Shown one piece after another: positions 24,648 through 36,310 of a stretch of 64,000 nt of DNA. Made by a program: the position numbers and the translations under genes. This DNA is from Fagopyrum homotropicum. Its lineage: Eukaryota > Streptophyta > Magnoliopsida > Caryophyllales > Polygonaceae. The notes under the pieces are model-generated. The model was not told the DNA's origin and did not search any database. It worked only from the letters and a program-made list of their open reading frames with translations. The stretch covers positions 52,312,993 to 52,376,992 of the forward strand of contig BSWB01000005.1 of assembly GCA_033239125.1 (NCBI GenBank). The letters run 5' to 3'. Each line of letters starts with the position of its first letter. Position 1 is the first letter of the stretch.

Positions 24648-25383
24648 TCATGAATGTATGAAAAGCTTTTCATAAGATACGGGAAATTGAATTCCATTGA
24701 ATCATATCAATAATGAATAAGATTTATATCAATCACTTATTATCAATCATACTAAATGTAACGTGACCCATCCAATAATATATTATAATTTTCGTTCGTC
24801 TATTAATTTATTCGGTTCATCTACTAATCCTTTCACCACAAGTTCAAAATTTTTTCTTATCTATGTCATTTCAACACCACATATTGTGATCTTATATATT
24901 CATAATATTGTGTCCCTAATATAATTAATTTTGGTTTCAAAATCGAAAAAACTGGACCGAAATCTCTACTTCATAATGTTGGAATTATCAATTCTTTAAA
25001 CCATAAACACCAAGAGTCAATCGTACTACAATTATTAAGAAATCAATAATTACATACATGGTTTCATAGATGCATCGGAGAAATTTTGGTGTGGACTCTA
25101 CAATCCGAATGAGCGTCTTAGTATTTAATTTTTCCCAGTCTAATCTCCTTAGGTTTTTCTACACTTTTTCTTTGATAGGTGGAGAATCGAAAATGGTATA
25201 TCGATTCGACGCGTTGGGTACCATAACCCAATATGTTTATATATTGATAAAATAGTATCTCATTAGGCTATTGGGTAACCACTCAAGGTTCATTCGACAT
25301 CACCATTATTTGGGATTATCTTAAAGAAGATTATTTTGAAAGATTATTTGAAAAAAACATAAACCAATTGTACTTGGATTATC

Positions 25384-25427
25384 GATTATTTTGGAGATTA
25401 TTTGAAATTATAATCTCCAAAATAATC
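25384..25427. repeat. 18-bp perfect inverted repeat (copy 1)
   Basis: GATTATTTTGGAGATTAT at 25384-25401 pairs fully with 25410-25427 over an 8-nt loop. Related GATTATTT words surround it (25290-25390). It may be part of a small inverted-repeat element. The stem is identical in copy 2 at 41850-41867 and 41876-41893, where only a loop base changes. Confidence 0.8.
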
Positions 25428-26519
25428 TCTCTTTTTTTTGTCGAATAAACCGTCTTTAAGTTATTACCACTTATTTAAAGTCTACATGCTTTACTATTGA
25501 AATCACTATAGGCTACTAAAAATATTCATATAATATAATTGTGGATTATAATATGCAAGCCCATAATAAGATTTATAAATAAATCTTACAATCTCACATT
25601 TGGAATACATATGAAACAAAAAATAACATTAACCAAATTCTTTATGTGCAAGGATCGACTAATTTATAGATTTCTTCTTTATTTTAATTTGGTTCATCTC
25701 ATGTATCAATATGAGATCATAGCAACATTCGTCACAATTATAAATAAACCATGAGTGTTCATAATGTCCATATACTGAATGAAATAGATCAAATATGGAT
25801 GAGTAACATGAACATTACATGAAATGTGATCATAACATGTCCATATTCAATAGGTCCTACTTTAAGTTAAGGTTAATCCAAAAAAACAAACTTGAGTTTA
25901 TAAATATAATTTATAATTTATAATTTATAATTTAAATCATATAAATTTATTATGCATAAACCGAACAGTGTAAAACATCTATCCAAACTCCCACTAAGTT
26001 GGATTAAAAAACCTGTCAAGCCTCATATGAGCTTTATGCTCATGAAATACCTTAAGAGGCAATTCCTAAATTAATCGATTCGGTATTTTGAGTTTGTACT
26101 TATGTATCATATAGAACTTGACATTTCGTGAACTATTAGTTTCACTCACATAAAACATAATGTTAATATGTTTCTCCATCAAGGATCTTTATTAGTTGTT
26201 GGAGGCAAATTGCATATTTATTATCACAAAATAGCTTTATTTCACTTTTAACACTACTAAAAGCCACTAGCCAAAGACAAACATATGCAATCACAACGAA
26301 AGTAGTTATAAGTTATATTTACACTTTTATTGAAAATAGTTCTTTCAATCAAATTATATAAGTGGATTGCCTTTTTATTCGACGTTCAAAGAAATTGTGA
26401 TTAAAATACCCAATGACCTCCAAACTTTTGTTTTCCAAATACTAGCATGAAATCTTTCATTCTTTGAAAGGTTGCATAACTTCATGCACTCAATAATATG
26501 GTATATAGTTTAGTCATAT

Positions 26520-26522
<3 letters not shown>

Positions 26523-26580
<58 letters not shown>
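26523..26580. repeat. (AT)29 microsatellite
   Basis: An uninterrupted AT dinucleotide run of 58 bp, followed by ACACACATAT. Such tracts are usually length-variable between individuals. Confidence 0.95.
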
Positions 26581-26591
<11 letters not shown>

Positions 26592-26739
26592 GTGTACGCA
26601 CCCCTCAAAAAAATTAAGGTTCCTCCCTATGACAATTATATAGAGTATCTCTTATATCCTCAAAACCTCAAGGATTACTTTAGGGTATACATTAAGGCTG
26701 AAATTGATTACATTTAACTCTTATATTTCAACATAATGA

Positions 26740-27035
26740 AACTTTTAGAATTGACTGATAGTATATTTTTCCTAAATAAAAGAAGTCATCCAGCCAAGAT
26801 ATTTCATTTCAAAAATCATAATGAGAAATTTCTTGGTCATGACTATTAAGTCTATATCGTTGAAAACAAATAATATGTAACTGATAAAATGTGTACTTAC
26901 TCCCCTAGAATTTTTGAAATAAAAAACTTTCAACCTTATTTACCTCTAATCCGAATGAAGTATTAACATTATGAAATTTATGATTTCATTGTCTCGATAC
27001 TGGCTTAGACCATAGATGAATTTTTTATTTTAATA
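26740..27035 (-). pseudogene. Copia reverse transcriptase relic
   Basis: In minus-strand frames I can follow KFIYGLSQ (family KSIYGLKQASRQW), KFHNVNTSFG (family KFHDVISSFG), an eroded catalytic region ending in NDIDLIVMTKKFL, and FEMKYLG (family FEMKDLGEASFVLG), in the correct order. Several frameshifts and stops interrupt it, and the YVDD catalytic motif is not intact. It is the polymerase of a Ty1/copia retrotransposon, not functional. Confidence 0.7.
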
Positions 27036-27865
27036 CCATAATGTCAAATTGTTTGATTCAAAATTTATAGTTGCACTATATAAATGTATAATCAATGGAT
27101 GTAGAAATACTCGTTTTTATATCCATATTGTGTAGCTCTAAATAAAAATGTGTGCTAAGTCATTTAATAAATCTGAAGGAAATAGTCATTTAAAGTGAAT
27201 GACTTCCTTTTGAGCGAGTCCTTTCAAAACACCTTTAACAACGCGATAAAATCTCAAACATCATTATCTTTTATGAATTTCATCTTATCTATAGCATAAC
27301 TCCATAGTGATAATTTGTGACGGGTCTAATGTATTTTCTTCTTCCATATGATACGCGATATAATTTGTTTCATATCTCAACACACAAGAATCATTTTTTG
27401 TACAAGGTATACAATGTAATTATCAAATATTGCACATCTCATTTTTCAATAAACGTTTTAATGACACTTCATTAGGTTGTTGAGTTATCTTTTTAGGAAG
27501 AACCTTAGTATTATCATAAACTTAATATATTTATAGAAGAGCGTTAGAAACACTTATAAACCGCTTTCAATATCCACTTTGGGAAGAGATGTTCTTGTCT
27601 TTTTCAAAAAAGACAACTACATCAATAAATATGTTATTCAATCTATCCCTTCCAAACTCTACAACAAGAAAATCCTGCATTTCCCATTTAAAAATTAGCT
27701 GGCAGTGAAATCATGAAACTTAGCATCTACCTATCGACTAGAATTAGCTAAACATACTTGTATAATTATCCAATGCTTTATTAAGGACTAAAAAACAAGC
27801 TGGTTGACCGGACAAGGAAGGAAGACCGATCATCCTTAGGGTACATGTTCGCTCGAAAGTGTGTC

Positions 27866-28188
27866 TGTGCAAATAAGCTTTAAATTTATAACCTAAAATA
27901 CAAGCCAAAACGATATGCGAACCCGCAATGTACGGATCAATCGTAGTAATGGAAAATACCCTAGCGTCGATCTCAGGGATTTGGTGAAATCAAATCGATA
28001 AAAGTAATCTAGCCAAGAAAATAATGCAAATATTGATAACAAAAGCAAAGATATGTGTAATATATGGAAAAAAAAAGAGATTCTAGAGATCAAGGTATCC
28101 AATTGTGGTTTTTGATATAAGACTTCTAAAGATGTATGGACAGAGTTGGTATTGCAAGGGAAATATATGTTGTAAAATGGGATAATGT
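27866..28188. mobile_element. Athila-like LTR fragment
   Basis: AAGCTTTAAATTTATAA, then GCGAACCCGCAATGTAC, then GTAGTA, and a GGTGAAATC-like run parallel the left end of the Athila LTR at 43374 (AAGCTTTAAATTTATAAAC, GCGAACCCGCAGTGTAC, GTAGTAGGG, GGTGAGATTG). It is clearly diverged, so it comes from an older related element. It is cut at 28189 by the B LTR. Confidence 0.65.
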
Positions 28189-30266
28189 TGTAACACCCCA
28201 AATTTGATAGACTCGGGATGGTACAGGCTAGGACCTCACAATGGGTCCCGGCCCTTACCTTGACAACAACTTCATCGGACCTTACAACACGGCACAAATA
28301 AAAAGGCAAAACAACATAGTTTTATTGCATGAGCGAAATCGAAAGTACAAATCTCAAAACAAGCCAGCCAAGTTCTCAAATCCAGAAACATAACATAAGT
28401 CTTAAATACATAAAATAAGATAAACAGTCCCGTCCTATAATGTACGGAACCCTGGTTGCCCACTACCGTCGGATCACTCGACCGCCTCTCTAACCTGCAA
28501 GACATCTACAAGGCGGTATAATACCGTTACATTCTATGCGTAAGTATAAAGGTAGAAGCACATACACACACAACATACACAATCAACATGCAACACTCAA
28601 GTTCATTTATTATCTTCAGTTAGGTGATATGCCATTACTAATGATACTTATTTTGTGACACGAGGGATTCCCAAACCTCGCCCCTGTCCCTGTTTACCAA
28701 CGAGGAATGGTACTAATGCATTTGACCATCTACCTGCCTGGGCTGATCGCAGGGAACCTCCTAGCTCTCGCAAGAGCTAGACAGTGATGTCACGACCCAT
28801 TATCATACACTTGGGTCAATTACGTAATATTATAAATTCGGCCTAATCCGGTTTCGTTGTTATCATAACTAACAAACATCACGCATACACATTACACTCA
28901 TACAAGAAGCCAGCTAAGTAAGTCCATGGACTTACTAGTCTCCAAGTGCAACCGATCACCACACTCTCAATCCCTCGGGAAAACACGCAACGCCTGTTTA
29001 AGACAAGGCACACGGATCAAACAACACTCTAGTCAACTAGAAATCCTTAGACTCCTACGCTCAACATCCTCACAAGAACAACATCACTCTAGTCAACTAG
29101 AAGTCCTTAGACTTCTAGGCTTAACATCCTCACAAGAATCACAACTCAAGATAGATCAACCCTCTAGCCAACTAGATGTCCTTAGACTTCTAGTGCTCAC
29201 AATCCTCACCCCTCATAAACACACAAGATACATGATACTCTTAGTCCATTGCCTTAAAGGCTTCCATCAAAACAACTCAGTCCCAAACCAATATCCTCAC
29301 AATCCTAAGAGTTCATGCCATAATATCACAAACAACATACCCTCAACTCTCAAAAGATAACCCTAATGGTCAAGCCACTACTTGGCATTCCATATCACCT
29401 ATGTTAAGCCATCCAAACATGCTACTAAGATGTTTCAAGATCAAGAAAGCGGAAAGGGAAGAATAGAACAAGAGATCGGAGGCTTACTTAGTGCAGAAAC
29501 CGCCCCTACGGTGTCAAGACGCCGTCCCTGTGGTGTGCAGGACCAGAGTCCGGCCCCGCGGCTTGCAAAGGCCGCCCCCGCGGTTTACAGTATCCGCCCC
29601 ACGGCTCACAGGATCCGCCCCGCGGGAGCAGTCCAAAAACGTTGACTCTTCAGTTCTTCGATGTACAACAACCTTCCTATTGCCTCCTTTGATGCTGTGA
29701 ATGTCTCTTAGCTCCCACCATAAGATCATAGCCTTCCTCCATGGTCTAAGTATGCAAGGACATAAGAAGGAATAAGAGAAGACTCTCTTGAGTGAATCCA
29801 TCGATCTCACTCTTCAAAGGTGCAAGAAGGAAAAAGGAAGAAGAAGAGAAGAAGGAGAAGGAAAGAACTTACTCTGGATCACATCTCTGCAGTCCAACCT
29901 TTGTGTGACACCATCAAGAGGAGAGAAACACTAAGGTGGAGGATGAAAGTGAAGGTGATGAGGGAGAAGGAAGGAGAGTAGAGAAAGTAATGTGAAAAGG
30001 AAAGAAGGGGGGAGATAAGGCTGCATAAATGGGAGGAGACCAAAGGTAAAGAAGCCCAATAATCACCCCTAGTAATGTGTCGGCATAACGAAGTTAGGAG
30101 ATGAAAGGTCGGACGGAAAAGGCACCTAACTCCCGCTCTAACATGTCACCGCTCCCGCGGGACGTCCAACCCGCGATTACAGATGGCCGCGGTCCCGGGC
30201 CTTCTAAGCCGCAAGGGAGGTAGCCCTTTCTCAAGGATTCTAACGTCTCTCGTAAATGGAAATCAA
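28189..30266 (-). mobile_element. Family B LTR (B3), right end truncated at the duplication breakpoint
   Basis: It starts TGTAACACCCC after AATGT and shares the B-family opening (ACTCGGGATGG, then CCTCACAATGGGTCCCGG). It contains a GC-rich repeat array (29499-29627). At about 30266 it switches into the middle of a family C LTR, which is the left breakpoint of duplication copy 2. The ORFs inside (for example 28926-29360) lie in repetitive CTAGAAGTCCTTAGACTTCTAG-like sequence and are not taken as genes. Confidence 0.7.
29499..29627. repeat. GC-rich repeat array, CCGCCCC core on the + strand
   Basis: Six degenerate units with cores such as CCGCCCCTACGG, CCGCCCCCGCGG, CCGCCCCACGG and CCGCCCCGCGGG, spaced about 21-24 bp and often followed by TTACAG or CTCACAG. 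The core is inverted relative to LTR sense compared with the array at 8961-9604. Confidence 0.75.
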
Positions 30267-31021
30267 GCACTGTCATCACGGAAGTACAAGGAGGGGGTGA
30301 ATCGTGGCTCTACTTACAGCGAAGAGATAGACTAGAAAGGGAGAGAAGAGATCGAGTTAACTTGACAAAGGGTCCCTTGGTGCAACTTAGGGTGGATCTT
30401 GAGAAGATGGAAAGATCATTCGATCCGCTAGCACTCGTTGCACAGGGTAGAAGACGATAGGGTGTATGATATGGTTGACACATAATGGATGTGAGATGGT
30501 GTCCACTGTGATGTTTGCACAAAGGAAACGGCTCATGTGCATCTGTGTGAATGATTAGAAAGAGAGTAAAATGAGGGAGTGCAAGGAGTAAGAGGAGAAG
30601 AGAAATTGTAGCTTACCAATGATGAAGGTAATACGTGTAGAAACGAGGACTCTCAAAGACAACGGGTAAGACGTGCAGAAAGGAGGAACAACAAGGCTAC
30701 CCTGGAAATCGATCTTTTGCGAGAGTTGTAGAAGACATGGTTGTCTGGAGAGTTCTTGATACGCAAAGAAGGGAGACGAGGTTGCACTCTCTTGGTTCCT
30801 TGAATTTGGAAATGGGAGGAGGTAACGTACATGCGAGATTGACGGCCTTTCATTAAGGAGAGGGGATCACGAGCGAGGCGTGATGGTAGGCGGAAGATCG
30901 GCATGCAACAACTAGTATCCCGGGCTCTCTTTCCTGCTAGGCTGGCAAGGATCTTGTACAAGGCCGGAATCAATGGGTTGTTACCTTCTTGGGCTGACGA
31001 GGAGCAAGGTTGTGTGACTAC
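30267..31021 (-). mobile_element. Family C LTR piece (copy 2), left half
   Basis: This is the homologue of about 18905-19645. It is interrupted at 31022 by the B solo LTR and resumes at 36103-36310, where it ends GGATATTACA. Confidence 0.8.
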
Positions 31022-32743
31022 TATAACATCCGGAAATTTTATTTTCGGAAGTCGAGGTGTTTCCGATCTTTTTCGCGTCAGCGGCTTATTTCCAGCAAGC
31101 ACGTTTACTGAGTACGAGTTTTTAACGTGGGAGAGGGGTTTCCTTTTTACTTTCCCTCCTTGGGAAGATGAGTGAGGGGACAATGAGGCTAACCCTTGGG
31201 ATATCCCACCTCCTTTGTCAGCCATTTACTCTCTCCTCTCTATTCCCATTTCACTTTTACGTTCTCTTTCTGTAACACCCCAAGTTCTTGGAACTCGGGG
31301 AGCTACTGGTTAGGACCTCACAATGGGTCCCGACCTTGGTTTAACAACAACTTTACTAGGATCTTACACAAATATATTTAAAACAATTTCCAAAACATAA
31401 TATCTTTAATGGTATGAAAGTACACATGTGACAGCCTTACAAACATATATAAAGATACATAACATGCATAACATATGGAAGACTCCCCGTCCCCATCTAA
31501 TGAGTACGTGGACCCGGCTGACCATCCGTTCCGGATCTCTCTGCAATTGTCTATCTCTATAGATCTACAACACGGATAAACCGTTAGCTAACAATCAAAA
31601 AATAAGCAGAATAAGGATAGCACAAACACAAACAAGGTAACCTAAACAATCATCATGCTGGCACACAAACTTGTTATTATCTAGTAGTTAAGTGATTCAC
31701 CTTAATCCATTTTACAGTTGTGGAACGAGAATCTTAAGAGTTCTCGCCTCCGTTCCTTATCCAACTGGGTGTAGGTCTAGCTTACCTCCGCCAGTAGCAT
31801 CACTACAAACCGAGTGTGGACTAGTCCCTAAAGAAACCCTCAGCGCCCTCAAGCTAACTGAGCAGAATGCCACCGTCCGTTACTCTTAGGCCTAGTATAG
31901 GTCGGTAAATATTTATCACAACCTATAACTCTAAACATTTCAATCACACACCACTATCATCATTCATGCTCATATTCAGAAGTCAGCTAAGTAAGCCCAA
32001 AGGACTTACCTGTATCACATCTCAAATCTCGTTATCTCGACTCGGTTTGTAACCGTAGAAACTCAACTGCCTGTTATAAAAGGCAAGTGGATCAATAATG
32101 TATCCCATTTAATTAGAGGTCTCTGACTTCTAAGATATTTAATTCTATCATCAGCTAAATTACCAAAATACCCTTATACGGATAAATGACTGTTTTACCC
32201 CTGGTCCCGAAACTTTATAAAATTCCATAACAAAGTTCCAAACTATTCTTTGGAACTCAAAACCACACTCAAACTCTCACAGGAAAGTTTGCTAAAGATT
32301 TAGAGGAGTTAACTACATTCTTGACTGTTATAAAAAGTCGCCAAGGTCCGACTTTGGCTTAAGATATGAAAATCGAATAGAAACTAATTATTCTAAGAAA
32401 ATTAACCAAGTCTTCTATGCTAAGCATACTAATCATTAGGCCAAAGATCTCTCTAAAATTCTCAACCAAACTCTCCATATAAATTTCCAAAGAGGGTTCT
32501 AAAATTCCAAAAGCTCTATACTTAGTCAAATTTTGGAGTTCTTTTCTAAAATTGTGTAACCACCATACTTTGAGGATTAATAATATCAAATCCGACCGTT
32601 GAATCGTTCCCAAATTTTAACACCATAAACTAGATATATCCACCTACAATATATCAAAAATTCAACGGTGGATGTTCGATCTAAGGTGTCGGAACTAGCT
32701 CCTAAAGTCAGTAGTTCAAGGCTGTAGAATAAGGTAAGCAGCA

Positions 32744-32870
32744 GGTCTCCACTTCGAATCCTGTTGTTAGCATATCTCATTATTTAAACTATCCAGAGGT
32801 CCCAAGTTCGAGCCTCACTGACACCAAAATCTGCATAACCCTTATCCATGTGTCCTAGGTTCGATTCCCA
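32744..32870 (+). repeat. Three B-box-like motifs in tandem
   Basis: GGTCTCCACTTCGAATCCTG (32744), GAGGTCCCAAGTTCGAGCCT (32796) and GTCCTAGGTTCGATTCCC (32852) repeat at about 53-bp spacing. Each centres on TTCGANYCY, the B-box of tRNA-type promoters. No tRNA fold was found around them. Confidence 0.6.
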
Positions 32871-34160
32871 TGGATAACACAAACACACACATACACAATT
32901 TCATCTTCCTACTATACAGTGTATCAACTGAGTTCAGATTGCATACCGGAGGACTGCTGCACGAATGGCTACTGGTGTCGATCGGTACCATAGACTCGGA
33001 GATCGAGGGGCTCGGCTCGGCTTCACCACTGCAGTGGTTGGAAGACTCACCCTTGTCTCACTGTTGACATCAGATTAGGCCTAGCCTGGAGGTTCGTCCG
33101 GGTACAGAGAAGGAGGGTGAGTGGGTTACTATGATCTTGACATTAAGAAGGTGAAGAGAGGAAGGGAGACAAGTCCTTACCCGGCTGAAGACAACGCTAT
33201 GGTGCAGCAAAAGAAGATCGAGACTCCCTCGGTCTATGAAGATGGCGCAGGGCTCGGCGCTAATGAAGGCTGCCTGGACGGTCGGAGATCGCCCAATTCC
33301 AATGCTGGTTGCAAGTGCTGATTCGACAGAAGCGAGAAGAGAGGCAGTCTACCGATCCTCATGTCCTTGGGTGGCGAAACTAGGAAAGCAGAAAGGCGTG
33401 AGGCTGTGTTGGAGCGAGGAAAGGAAGGTAACGATCTGGCTGGGAAGGAAGGTTGGCCCAGGTTGCTACGCTTTCCATTCTAGGCGGAATCTTAACTATT
33501 GTACATGAATTCTGGACTTGCATCTTGACGTGAAGATGGGGAGGTGGAGGCTGCAGAAGAGCGTGATCTGTGGGGGAGATACGATCTTTGAAACGTCCGG
33601 ACTGTGGCCTTCGTTGTGTGCTCTTGGCTGGAGAGGAAAGAGGTGTGATCTCGTTACTTTGTATCTGGACGTGAAGACGAAGAGGAGGGAAAGAGTTGCA
33701 GCGAGATTTCTGGGGTAGTTAAGGGAAGCAAATCCCTCTTCCAACTCAGCGTACATCCGCCCATCCTCGCTGCTTATCCTCGTTGTTGGGCTGGCCAAAG
33801 ACCGGGCTACACAGGCTGAAGAAGGAGCACGCAGCTGGCTGTCTTCTGGGCTGGTTGAAGGTCTTCTTGGGCTGGCAAGGAGCAAGGATTAACATGGCTG
33901 CTGGGCTTCCTATACAAGCTGCTCAAAGAGGGAAGGGTGGGCTGAAATAAAAAAAAAACCAAGAAGGAATGGCTATTGTGTCAAAGCCTTGTCAAGGCTT
34001 AGTCAAAACGTGTCATGGCTTTGTCAAGCCCATGCATGGCTTTGTCATCATCTCGTCATGATCTCGTCATGGTCTCGTCTAAAGGACGTCATGGTTTTGT
34101 CAAGAACAAAACAATATGTAACTTAGGGTTTTGTGGATTAGGGTTTGCGATAAAAACTTT

Positions 34161-34194
34161 ATCATTTTATGTGAGTGAAGTTACATAAAATGAT
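34161..34194. repeat. Conserved LTR hairpin, copy 4
   Basis: ATCATTTTATGT at 34161-34172 pairs perfectly with ACATAAAATGAT at 34183-34194 over a 10-nt loop, about 105 bp from the LTR terminus. Confidence 0.85.
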
Positions 34195-34660
34195 AAAATT
34201 CGAGATTTTGAGTCCGACTAGGTAAACATATAAGGATCAACGGATCGAAATCCGGTTTTATCCGGTATTAAACGGAATTAAAAATTTCGGATATTACACT
34301 TTCCCTCTATTGCTTCTCTCTTCTTCTTCCTTGTGCTTCTCTTCTCTTGCAGCTTGAAAGAGTGGTGTGTGGGAGCTGCAGCTTGGCATTCCGGATCTGC
34401 AGTGTAAGTAGTCTTCTTCCCTCTTCTTCTTGCTGCCTGTTTTCTCTTCCTTCTCTTCTCTTCATCTACATAGCCATGGAGAAGCTTTTGAAGAGAAATC
34501 TAGTAAACCCTTGCATGTCCCCTTCCTTAGCTCGTTTAGGTCATGGTGAGGGGCTAGGACCTGTGGTGAAGGTTTGGAGGAAGCCCAACAAGAGGAGGAG
34601 ACACTAGGAGCAAAGAACCAGTCGAAGAAACGAAGAAGACGGAGCTTCTGCTGTTCGATC

Positions 34661-34800
34661 GCGGGGGCGGATTGCTAGAGGCGCAGGGGCAGATTGAGGC
34701 CACTGTAGGGGCGGCCTGAGCCACCGCAGGGGCGGCCACCGGGGGCGCAGGGGCGGCGCCAGGATTCCGCAAGGGCGGCAACAGGTTTCCGCCGGGGACG
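34661..34800. repeat. GC-rich 21-bp repeat array in B4
   Basis: Seven or so units with GGGGGCGG, GCAGGGGC or GCAGGGGCGG cores at roughly 21-bp steps. It is related to the arrays at 8961-9604 and 29499-29627. Confidence 0.75.
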
Positions 34801-36310
34801 CCGGCTTGCTTCCGTGGCTGCGTTTTCTTCACCAGTAGGTTCCTCCCTCCCTTTCCTTTCGTTCCTTCCTTTGATCCTTGATGTATATAGTTAGAAGCAT
34901 GCTTAGGATGGACCTAGGACTTGTAAGAATGCCATATAGTGGTTGCTAGCTTGGATCCCTTATGGCTTGGTGTGAATGATGATCTTGAGTGTTGAGCATG
35001 TTGATCTTCCTAAGCTAGTTGCTTCTCCTAGGTTGTTGTTGTTGATCATGTTCTTAGGTTGTATAGGCTGTTGTGAGATTCCCTTACTTGTGGATAGTGT
35101 CTTGTGTACCTTGGACCCTAGGATGCATTCCTAGTTTGAGAGTGGTGGGATCTTGCTTAGATTACTAGAATGAAGTCTATGACTTCATGAGTGTGGACTT
35201 ATGTTGATGAGTACTTTCGTGTATGAGCAGGTTGTGTGCTTCCTCACTAAGGAAGCTAGATTGTTGTGAGTTGAGAGACGAGGTAAGTCTCCGGACTTAC
35301 TTAGGCATATTCGTCGTATTAGATTCATTGCGTGCTTGGTGGTGTGTGTTTTATCGCTTTCGTTATAACTTATAAATCGGTAATAGGACCACCGACCTTT
35401 ATGTATATATTTTGGCCCAAGTGTATGATAACGGGCGGTGACATCATCTGCCTAGCTCTTGCGTGAGTCTAGGAGGTTCTCGGCGACTAGCCCGTTTGGT
35501 TTGACGGCGGAGGCATCCATACCGTTCCATGCCAGTAAGTAGGGACGAGACGGGACCACGGTGGTCTCGTGTCACAAAACTAAGTTGAATTAGAACGGGA
35601 TAAGACATAATAAATAAAGATAAATAACCGGATTGTTTTTTGAGCATGTTTATGTGATGTGATTTTATATATGATTGTGTTTGTGCCTTCACCATATCTT
35701 TAATGCTTCGAATGTAGCTAACGGTTTTAAACCGCTTGTGTAGATGCCCCGCAGGTTAGGGACGCCGCCGAGTGAGGTGGAGGAGTTGACAGCCGAGGGT
35801 CGCCGTACATTATAGGACGGGGGTGTTTTTGGGGATTGTTGTCGTTGTTTTTACCCTTATGTTGGGATATGGATTGTTGTACGCTTTCGGATTATGTTTT
35901 GTGCCGTTTTGAGGACTAGGCTGAGTTTCAACGTTGTACTCCTTACTTTTCCGTCTTGCATACATTATAATCGTTTTCGAGTTTTTGTGCCTTTATTTGT
36001 GCCATGTTGGAAAGGTCCGGTGAGATTGTTAGCTAAGGGCCGGGACCCATTGTGTGGTCTCGCCCGTAGCATTCCGATTTCCCGCGGATTCGGGGTGTTA
36101 CAGCTATTGACTTCTTGGGCTAGCGTGGAGCAAGGGATATAAGGGTTGCAGCACAAGGAAGGAAGGAGATGGGTTGAGCCAAAGAGGGAGGAGAGGGCTA
36201 AAAGAATAACAAATGGGTTGTTGTCAAAACTAGATATCATGTCCACGAAACCTCGGGTCGAAATTCGGTTCGGCTCGGAAATAAATGGAAATAAAATTCC
36301 GGATATTACA

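Larger units (their letters stand above)
18905..25565. repeat. Segmental duplication, copy 1 (~6.66 kb)
   Basis: This block matches 30267-42039 once the 5.1 kb insertion in copy 2 is removed. The left breakpoint lies inside a family C LTR (the CACTGTCATCACGG motif at about 18905 and 30268). The right limit seen is 25565, where copy 2 is cut by an LTR at 42040, so the true duplication may be longer. By eye the copies differ by about 2-3%, with small indels. Confidence 0.9.
25530..27865 (-). mobile_element. Decayed Ty1/copia element
   Basis: Minus-strand RT traces (26740-27035) and a polypurine-like TAGTGGGAGTTTGG run (minus strand, about 25984-25997) mark this as a copia relic, with its LTR probably toward 25530-25980. 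No ORF survives. The boundaries are approximate. A long AT microsatellite lies between the RT trace and the 3' end. The sequence upstream of the RT trace (27040-27865) was not resolved into domains. Confidence 0.55.
31271..34298 (-). mobile_element. Family C solo LTR (C4) nested in B4, target repeat CTTTC
   Basis: TGTAACACCCC at 31271 to GGATATTACA at 34298, flanked by CTTTC at 31266-31270 and 34299-34303. At 3.03 kb it is somewhat longer than C1 and C2. It carries the TTGTCA/CGTCATGG microrepeats (33976-34108), the hairpin (34161-34194) and three B-box-like motifs (32744-32870). It has no internal region, so it is a solo LTR. The perfect target repeat suggests it is younger than its host LTR. 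Confidence 0.9.
31022..36102 (+). mobile_element. Family B solo LTR (B4), plus sense, hosting a nested LTR
   Basis: It starts TATAACATCCGG (a decayed TGTAAC) and ends GGGTGTTACA, the reverse of the other B LTRs. The target repeat is ACTAC at 31017-31021 against GCTAT at 36103-36107. The empty site in copy 1 reads GCTAC, so each side has one transition. Without the nested family C LTR it is about 2.05 kb. There is no internal domain, so it is a solo LTR. It inserted after the duplication, since copy 1 lacks it. Confidence 0.85.

Noticed and set aside
27893..28309. 138-codon minus-strand ORF
   Set aside because: It spans the junction between the Athila-like LTR scrap and the B LTR start at 28189, so it is a chance fusion.
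28926..29360. 144-codon plus-strand ORF with internal repeats (SSQLEVLRLL)
   Set aside because: The protein repeat comes from the inverted CTAGAAGTCCTTAGACTTCTAG-like DNA repeat in a B LTR; no equivalent ORF is seen in other B LTRs.
30653..31225. 190-codon minus-strand ORF
   Set aside because: It crosses from a family C LTR into the inserted B LTR at 31022; composition and context are those of LTR sequence.
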